A DNA stretch of 10,128 nucleotides from an uncultured Oscillospiraceae bacterium. Its GTDB lineage: Bacteria > Bacillota > Clostridia > Oscillospirales > Oscillospiraceae. Below are positions 6,028-10,128 of this stretch, in pieces. The translations under genes and the position numbers were made by a program. Numbering within the stretch: the stretch's first letter is position 1; each line of letters opens with the position of its first letter. The notes below the pieces were generated by a model. It saw nothing but the letters and a program-made list of their open reading frames with translations. It ran no database searches and had not been told where the DNA came from. The stretch lies in contig CATZYY010000080.1 of assembly GCA_958426425.1 (NCBI GenBank), forward strand, positions 1 through 10,128, in the 5' to 3' direction.

Positions 6028-7032
6028 TTAGCCCTGCATGGCAGCCAGGCTGTCCAGGTACTCCTGGCCGTTCTCAGCGGTAACAACCTCGACGGGGGCG
6101 TTGATGACTTCGTCCACTTCCTCGCCCTTGATGGCAGCCAGAGCGGCCTCAACGGCCTGATAGCCCATCTGATAGGGCTGCTGAGCGACGGTGGCCTTGA
6201 CCATCTCGCCGGCCAGGATCAGATCCACGGCGGACTGGTTGCCGTCGAAGCCGACGATAATCATGTCCTCAACACCGGCGGACTTGCAGGCGTTCATGGC
6301 GCCGATGGCGGTGTCGTCGTTGTGGCAGAGCACAATATCGATCTGGTCGGGATAAGCGTTCAGCAGGTCCTCCATGGTCTTGGTGGCGCCGTCAGTGGTG
6401 TTCTGGCCGGACAGAGCCTCCAGAACCTCGATGCCGGCCTCTTCGCAGGCAGCCTCGTAGCCCTCGCGGCGCATGTTGGAGGTGTTGTCGCCTTCCTGAC
6501 CGTAGATGATAACGGCCTTGGCGCCCTCACCGGCCTGCTCAGCGGCCCACAGGCCGCCTTCCTTGGCGGCGTCCACGTTGGAGGTGCCGACGAAGGAGGT
6601 CTGGCCCTCGATGCCAACGTTGGTGTCAACGGACAGGACGGGGATCACGCCGATGGAGCTGGCCAGGGCACCGGCAGCGGCGCCGGCGTCGTTGGGGGCG
6701 ACGATGATGGCATCGCAGCCTGCGCCGATCTGCTGCTCGATCATGGCGACCTGCTGCTCGATCTCGCTCTCAGCGCCGGGGCCCACGACGGTGACGTTGA
6801 CGCCCAGATCTTCCATAGCGGCGTCGCAGCCGGCCTTCACATAGCCCCAGTACTCGGAGGACAGGGTCTTCAGAACAACCGCGATCTCATAGGTTTCATC
6901 GGTGGATTCGGTGGTCTCCTCAGCGGTGGTGTCGTCAGTGGGCTCCTCGGTGGTGGTATCCTCACCGCCGCCGCAGGCAACCAGGGACAGAGCCATAATC
7001 ATGGCCAGGAACAGTGCAAAGAGTTTTTTCAT
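6028..7032 (-). CDS. Ribose-type ABC importer, substrate-binding lipoprotein (probable inositol/cyclitol binding)
   Basis: A 334-residue extracytoplasmic solute-binding lipoprotein of the Peripla_BP_4 (RbsB-like) fold. MKKLFALFLAMIMALSLVAC is a lipoprotein signal peptide with lipobox LVAC and lipidated Cys 20. It is followed by a Thr/Glu/Asp-rich linker to about residue 45 that spaces the domain from the membrane. The ligand-binding fold begins at YEIAVVLKTLSSEYWGYVKAG. Later landmarks are APNDAGAA, SVDTNV, GQEGDNTSNMRREGY, CHNDDTAIGAM and VGFDGNQSAVDLILAGEM, typical of sugar and cyclitol binders. AAGGAG lies upstream of the ATG. It is first in the importer operon. Myo-inositol is the favoured ligand because the iol genes diverge from the same control region; ribose or another sugar remains possible. 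Confidence 0.93.
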   Translation of the reverse strand: MKKLFALFLAMIMALSLVACGGGEDTTTEEPTDDTTAEETTESTDETYEIAVVLKTLSSEYWGYVKAGCDAAMEDLGVNVTVVGPGAESEIEQQVAMIEQQIGAGCDAIIVAPNDAGAAAGALASSIGVIPVLSVDTNVGIEGQTSFVGTSNVDAAKEGGLWAAEQAGEGAKAVIIYGQEGDNTSNMRREGYEAACEEAGIEVLEALSGQNTTDGATKTMEDLLNAYPDQIDIVLCHNDDTAIGAMNACKSAGVEDMIIVGFDGNQSAVDLILAGEMVKATVAQQPYQMGYQAVEAALAAIKGEEVDEVINAPVEVVTAENGQEYLDSLAAMQG

Positions 7033-7091
7033 GCTTCTTTTCTCCTTTTCGCGTTTGTTTCGACTTTCGCCGATTGAAAATTCCGGAACCT

Positions 7092-7112
7092 GTTAACGAT
7101 AAAATCGATTAC
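7092..7112. promoter_or_regulatory. Operator-like imperfect dyad downstream of the importer promoter
   Basis: GTTAACGAT (7092-7100) and ATCGATTAC (7104-7112) form an imperfect dyad about a three-base centre, with seven of ten positions symmetric and CGAT/ATCG as the core. It lies roughly 20-40 bases downstream of the predicted importer transcription start, a place where a bound repressor would block elongation. No regulator gene is in the window, so the binding protein is unknown. Confidence 0.4.
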
Positions 7113-7137
7113 AAAAGGCCCCGGTGAACGCAAACAA

Positions 7138-7166
7138 AGTTTAGCACGGAGACAGACTGCCGTCAA
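7138..7166 (-). promoter_or_regulatory. Candidate sigma-A-type promoter of the importer operon
   Basis: On the minus strand, TTGACG (7166-7161) and TAAACT (7143-7138) are separated by exactly 17 bases, matching the consensus at five of six and four of six positions. Transcription would begin near 7131, giving a leader of about 100 bases before the binding-protein ATG. A weak catabolite-response-like sequence (TGTTTGCGTTCA, starting at 7136) overlaps the start point, with two mismatches to the usual consensus. Confidence 0.62.
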
Positions 7167-7420
7167 TAAGACCCAACAAAAACCGTGGATTTCCAAAAAA
7201 ATATACTAGTCAATTTGTTGATATTATAAAAACAATTTTGAATTATGCTGTGAAAAAGCCTATGAGATTCCATAAAATACCAACACCTGTCCACGATTAA
7301 CGGACAATCTTGCTTCGGGAGTTTCATCTGTCGCAGAAAAGCCCGCAAAAAAGCCCTTGTCATATCCGCAGAAAATGAGACAGCCCCTTTGGCTAAATCG
7401 GAAAAAATAGATTGACTGGT
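7167..7420. other. AT-rich spacer between divergent inositol importer and iol operons
   Basis: About 250 bases with no convincing gene, clearly more AT-rich than the coding DNA on either side. It holds a short dyad TGTCC...GGACA (7288-7306) whose interior CGATTAACG shares TTAACG with the operator-like dyad at 7092-7112. It also holds two copies of CGCAGAAAA (7332-7340 and 7367-7375). A 66-codon minus-strand frame here has no family features and no good ribosome binding site. I read the stretch as regulatory DNA. Confidence 0.55.
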
Positions 7421-7459
7421 GGAAAATCAGTTGATTTTTCCCTGGAACGATGATAGGTT
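7421..7459 (+). promoter_or_regulatory. Candidate iolE promoter with an overlapping dyad
   Basis: TTGATT (7431-7436) and TAGGTT (7454-7459) are 17 bases apart, and the weak -10 is preceded by TGA, an extended -10. An inverted repeat, GGAAAATCA (7421-7429) against TGATTTTTCC (7432-7441) with one extra T, overlaps the -35, where a bound protein would block RNA polymerase. The weak -10 is compatible with activation or tight control. Promoter use is inferred. Confidence 0.45.
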
Positions 7460-7483
7460 AAAGAGGAGTAAACAGCTCTCTTT
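7460..7483 (+). repeat. Inverted repeat at the predicted iolE transcription start
   Basis: AAAGAGGAG (7460-7468) can pair with CTCTCTTT (7476-7483) across a seven-base spacer, with one bulged G. If the promoter at 7431-7459 is right, transcription starts near 7466, so this repeat straddles the start and would work as an operator rather than as an RNA hairpin. Confidence 0.45.
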
Positions 7484-7496
7484 GGTGGGGTGTCAG

Positions 7497-7522
7497 TCGT
7501 TCTGTGAACGAACACAGAACGA
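7497..7522 (+). repeat. Perfect 10-bp inverted repeat in the iolE leader
   Basis: TCGTTCTGTG (7497-7506) is exactly complementary to CACAGAACGA (7513-7522) with a six-base loop AACGAA. It lies about 95 bases before the iolE ATG, within the predicted leader. No T run follows, so it is not a terminator. It could be an mRNA stem-loop or a second operator. The symmetry is seen; the role is not known. Confidence 0.6.
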
Positions 7523-7616
7523 AGAAGGAACATTTTCCTCAAGTTTTGCCGGCAGCCGACCGAGAGAGATGTCAAATGATGACAAAAAGATCACATTTAT
7601 AAGGAGGACGTTTTTC

Positions 7617-8519
7617 ATGTTTGATCAGGATCGCGTGTTCCTGGGCATTGCGCCCATCGGCTGGTGCAACGACGATATGCCGGAGCTGGGTGGGGAGAAT
7701 ACCTTCCAGCAGATTGTCAGCGAGATGGCTCTGGCGGGCTTCACCGGCTGTGAGATCGGCAACAAGTACCCCACGGACCCCGCCCAGCTGAAGAAGGCTC
7801 TGGATCTGCGGGGAATGCGGATTGCCAGCCGCTGGTATTCCTCCTTCATTCTGACCCGCCCCTTTGAGAAGGAGGAGAAGGACTTCATCGCCAACCTGGA
7901 CTTCCTGGCTGCCGTGGGCGCCAACCGCATCAATGTCAGTGAGCAGAGCTACTCCATCCAAGGCAAGATGGACACCCCCATTCTCACCGGCGGCCACAAG
8001 CACGTCATGGACGACGCCGAGTGGGACCGCTTCTGCGACGGGCTCAACAAGCTGGGCAAGATCGCCGCAGACCGGGGCTTCAAGCTGTGCTTCCACCATC
8101 ACATGGGCACTGTGGTCCAGACCAGCGAGGAGACCGACCGCATGATGTCCAACACCGATCCCCGGTATGTGTTCCTGTGCTATGATACTGGTCACTTCAC
8201 CTTTGCCGGCGAGGACCCCCTGGCCATGCTGAAGAAGTATGTGGACCGGGTGGGCCACGTCCATCTGAAGGACATGCGCCTGCCGGTGGTGGAAGAGGTC
8301 AAGAAGAACAACTGGTCCTTCCTGCAGGCCGTCCGCAACGGCGCCTTCACCGTCCCCGGCGACGGCGACGTGGACTTCGATCCCGTGTTCAAGGTTCTTG
8401 CCGATGCCGGTTATGAGGGATGGCTGCTGGTGGAGGCCGAGCAGGATCCCGCCAAAGCCAATCCTCTGGAATACGCCATGAAGGGCCGCAAATACATCCG
8501 GGAGCACACGGGGCTGTAA
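7617..8519 (+). CDS. iolE: myo-Inosose-2 dehydratase (IolE)
   Basis: IolE dehydrates 2-keto-myo-inositol to 3D-trihydroxycyclohexane-1,2-dione, the second step of myo-inositol catabolism, in the cytoplasm. The 300-residue protein is a xylose-isomerase-like TIM barrel of normal length. It opens with the family signature GIAPIGWCNDDMPELGG (10-26). Metal and substrate motifs follow: FHHHMGT (159-165), CYDTGH (188-193), HVHLKDMR (214-221) and LLVEAEQDPAKANPLEYA (270-287). The frame is open back to 7419, but that would translate the leader. The ATG at 7617 has AAGGAGGA at 7601-7608, eight bases upstream, and gives the correct family N-terminus. It is first in an operon with iolB and iolD and diverges from the ABC importer. 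Confidence 0.95.
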   Translation: MFDQDRVFLGIAPIGWCNDDMPELGGENTFQQIVSEMALAGFTGCEIGNKYPTDPAQLKKALDLRGMRIASRWYSSFILTRPFEKEEKDFIANLDFLAAVGANRINVSEQSYSIQGKMDTPILTGGHKHVMDDAEWDRFCDGLNKLGKIAADRGFKLCFHHHMGTVVQTSEETDRMMSNTDPRYVFLCYDTGHFTFAGEDPLAMLKKYVDRVGHVHLKDMRLPVVEEVKKNNWSFLQAVRNGAFTVPGDGDVDFDPVFKVLADAGYEGWLLVEAEQDPAKANPLEYAMKGRKYIREHTGL

Positions 8520-8557
8520 GCCCTGCGGGCATATAGAGGCGTTCACAATATTTAATT

Positions 8558-8574
8558 AGGAGATGTTTCCGATG
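8558..8574 (+). promoter_or_regulatory. Ribosome binding site deciding the iolB start
   Basis: AGGAG at 8558-8562 is followed by two in-frame ATGs. The first (8563) touches the Shine-Dalgarno sequence and cannot be used efficiently. The second (8572) is nine bases away, a normal spacing, so the protein begins MTYFNKN. Confidence 0.8.
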
Positions 8575-9375
8575 ACCTATTTTAATAAGAACGCGGAGCT
8601 GAAGAACGGGTACAACGCCTACATCGATTCTGCTGTGGACGACATGGGCACCCAGATGGACATCGGCCTTCTGCTGATGGAAGACGGCGATACCTACACC
8701 ATCGAGGAGCCGGAGAAGGAGACCGCCGTGCTGCTGTTTGCCGGCAAGGTCACCTTCCGGTGGGGCGGCGAGACCGTGGAGGCCGATCGGCCCGACTGCT
8801 TCCACTACGATGCCTACTGCCTGCTGGCTCCCCGGAAGACCAAAATCGTCCTGACGGCCCACGGCCACAGCGAGCTGTACATCCAGAAGACCGTGAACGA
8901 AAAGGACTACGAGGCCGTCATGTACAGCCCAGACAAGGTCCAGGTGGAGCACAAGGGCTTCAATGGCGAATTGATGGGCTGCATGTCCCGTGAGATCAAA
9001 ACCTTCTTTGACCTGGACAACGCCCCCTTCTCCAACATGGTTTTGGGCGAGGTGCTGAACCTGCCCGGCAAGTGGTCCTCCTATCCCCCTCATCATCATC
9101 CCCAGCCGGAGGTCTACTTCTATCGCTTTGACTATCCCGACGGCTTCGGCGCCGGCTTTGCCAACGGCGAAATCTTCAAGACCGGCCATAACGGCTGCGC
9201 CGTCATCAACCACGGCTTCCACTCCCAGGGCGCCGCGCCGGGCTACGCCATGTGCTACGCCTGGGGCATCCGGCACCTGGACGGCGATCCCTGGGACAAG
9301 ACCCGGATCGACGACCCTGAGCATGCCTGGCTGTGGAAGGCCGATGCCAACGACCACATCTATCCCAATCACTGA
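8572..9375 (+). CDS. iolB: 5-deoxy-glucuronate isomerase (IolB)
   Basis: IolB isomerises 5-deoxy-D-glucuronate to 2-deoxy-5-keto-D-gluconate, the step after IolD in myo-inositol catabolism. The 267-residue protein is a bicupin of the KduI/IolB fold, close to the usual 270 residues. The C-terminal cupin holds the probable metal site: SSYPPHHHPQPEVYFYRF (169-186) with His 174-176 and Glu 180, and INHGFHSQGAAPGYAMCYAW (212-231), which corresponds to the family's HxxxAAPGYxxYYLW region. The N-terminal cupin contains LLFAGKVTFRWGGE (54-67). It follows iolE by 52 bases without a terminator and precedes iolD by 17 bases, in one operon. Confidence 0.93.
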   Translation: MTYFNKNAELKNGYNAYIDSAVDDMGTQMDIGLLLMEDGDTYTIEEPEKETAVLLFAGKVTFRWGGETVEADRPDCFHYDAYCLLAPRKTKIVLTAHGHSELYIQKTVNEKDYEAVMYSPDKVQVEHKGFNGELMGCMSREIKTFFDLDNAPFSNMVLGEVLNLPGKWSSYPPHHHPQPEVYFYRFDYPDGFGAGFANGEIFKTGHNGCAVINHGFHSQGAAPGYAMCYAWGIRHLDGDPWDKTRIDDPEHAWLWKADANDHIYPNH

Positions 9376-9392
9376 CAGGAGGTAACCGTCAT

Positions 9393-10128
9393 ATGAAAAC
9401 CGTGCGTTTGACCATGGCCCAGGCCCTGGTCCGCTTTCTGGAGAACCAGTACATCGAGGTGGACGGCGTCCAGACCCGCTTCGTCCGCGGCATGTTCATC
9501 ATCCCCGGCCACGGCAACGTGGTGGGCCTCGGCCAGGCTCTGAGCCAGGAGGCTAAGCACCTGGAGGTCTACCAGGGCAAGAACGAGCAGGGCATGGCCC
9601 AGGCGGCCGTGGCCTTTGCCAAGCAGATGAAGCGCAAGCAGATCTTTGCCGTTACCTCCTCCGTGGGCCCCGGCGCCGCCAACATGGTCACCGCCTGCGG
9701 CACCGCCACCGCCAACAACATCCCCGTGCTGGTGCTGCCCGGTGATGTGTATGCCTGCCGCCAGCCGGACCCCGTGCTGCAGCAGGTGGAGCAGACCCAC
9801 AACCTCTCCATCTCCACCAATGACGCTTTCAAGGCCGTGTGCCGTTATTGGGACCGCATTGTGCGGCCCGAGCAGCTGATGAGCGCCTGCATCTCCGCCT
9901 TCCGGACCCTGACCGACCCGGCCAACACCGGCGCCGTGTGCCTGGCTATGCCCCAGGACGTGGAGGGCGAGGCCTATGACTATCCCGTGAGCTTCTTTGC
10001 AAAGCGCGTGTGGCGGCTGGAGCGCCGTCCCGCCACCGAGGCGGCTCTGGCCGACGCGGCGGAGGCCATCCGCAAGGCCAAGCGGCCCATGCTGGTGTGC
10101 GGCGGCGGTGTCCGCTACTCCGAGGCCC
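9393..10128 (+). CDS. iolD: 3D-(3,5/4)-trihydroxycyclohexane-1,2-dione hydrolase (IolD), C-terminus cut by window edge
   Basis: IolD is a thiamine-diphosphate enzyme that opens the ring of the diketone made by IolE to give 5-deoxy-D-glucuronate, the substrate of IolB. The visible 245 codons are the N-terminal thiamine-diphosphate (pyrimidine-binding) domain and the start of the central domain, out of about 640 expected. Family features are MKTVRLTMAQALVRFLENQY, GMFIIPGHGNVVGLGQAL (33-50), the catalytic Glu 65 in YQGKNEQGMAQAAVAFAK, VTSSVGPGAANMVT (87-100) and LPGDVYACRQPDPVLQQVEQ (115-134). AGGAGGT (9377-9383) lies nine bases upstream of the ATG. The reading frame is intact to the right edge. 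Confidence 0.95.
   Translation, partial: MKTVRLTMAQALVRFLENQYIEVDGVQTRFVRGMFIIPGHGNVVGLGQALSQEAKHLEVYQGKNEQGMAQAAVAFAKQMKRKQIFAVTSSVGPGAANMVTACGTATANNIPVLVLPGDVYACRQPDPVLQQVEQTHNLSISTNDAFKAVCRYWDRIVRPEQLMSACISAFRTLTDPANTGAVCLAMPQDVEGEAYDYPVSFFAKRVWRLERRPATEAALADAAEAIRKAKRPMLVCGGGVRYSEA

Noticed and set aside
5902..7077. 391-codon open frame on the plus strand opposite the binding-protein gene
   Set aside because: Low-complexity Gly/Val/Leu shadow of the binding-protein gene, without a ribosome binding site or recognisable domain.
7123..7136. Catabolite-response (cre) site at the importer transcription start
   Set aside because: The central CG and several flanking bases fit, but two consensus positions mismatch; recorded only as a weak possibility in the promoter entry.
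7163..7363. 66-codon minus-strand frame in the divergent control region
   Set aside because: No ribosome binding site of note, no known family features, and it overlaps the -35 of the importer promoter.
7419..7616. N-terminal extension of iolE to an upstream start at 7419
   Set aside because: The 66 extra residues have no IolE similarity and cover promoter and leader elements; the ATG at 7617 has an ideal ribosome binding site and starts the family signature.
7572..9372. Two long minus-strand open frames opposite iolE and iolB (7572-8546 and 8389-9372)
   Set aside because: Both are antisense shadows of enzymes with clear family signatures and have no ribosome binding site.
1..10128. CRISPR array, insertion sequence, tRNA or rRNA gene, phage or defence genes
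   Set aside because: No regularly spaced repeats, transposase motifs, cloverleaf-like sequence or defence-type domains were seen; all long frames are metabolic or transport genes.

Overview
The window is GC-rich coding DNA with strong AGGAGG-type ribosome binding sites, a lysine riboswitch ahead of dapA, a Gram-positive-style lipoprotein binding protein and a ribose-type ABC transporter beside inositol catabolism genes. Together these suggest a high-GC anaerobic member of the Bacillota, probably a gut Clostridia/Oscillospirales-type commensal. That taxonomic placement is inference; no rRNA or tRNA gene is present to confirm it.

Left block (1-1800): a minus-strand lysine/diaminopimelate operon. 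dapA (457-1344) is followed by dapB (460 down through the left edge) with a 4-base GTGA stop/start overlap. The dapA leader carries a sigma-A-type promoter with an extended -10 (1652-1680), a lysine riboswitch (about 1481-1643) and an intrinsic terminator (1411-1446). A visible alternative pairing (antiterminator) links the 3' strand of riboswitch helix P1 to the 5' arm of the terminator. Lysine should therefore switch off dapAB by premature termination.

Second block (1750-3334): divergent from dapAB on the plus strand lie an M20D zinc amidohydrolase (1821-2921) and a small YbjQ/UPF0145 protein (2953-3273). The block closes with a GC-rich hairpin (3304-3334) that also serves as the terminator of the convergent operon.

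Third block (3363-7166, minus strand): a complete ribose-type ABC importer read from right to left: lipoprotein substrate-binding protein (6028-7032), a 15-bp intercistronic stem-loop (5952-5987), a two-domain ATPase (4372-5874) and a permease (3363-4370). A candidate promoter and an operator-like dyad precede it.

Fourth block (7420 to the right edge, plus strand): iolE (7617-8519), iolB (8572-9375) and the first 245 codons of iolD (9393 to the edge). These are consecutive enzymes of myo-inositol catabolism. The importer and the iol genes diverge from a 584-base AT-rich control region containing several inverted repeats, so the importer most likely takes up myo-inositol or a related cyclitol and is co-regulated with the catabolic genes. 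The inositol dehydrogenase (iolG), kinase (iolC), aldolase (iolJ) and a regulator are not in the window and would be expected beyond the right edge or elsewhere.

I did not find a wholly new system. The items most worth following are the mechanistically readable riboswitch/antiterminator, the cluster of dyads in the inositol control region, and the link between a riboswitch-controlled dap operon and a divergent M20D hydrolase.
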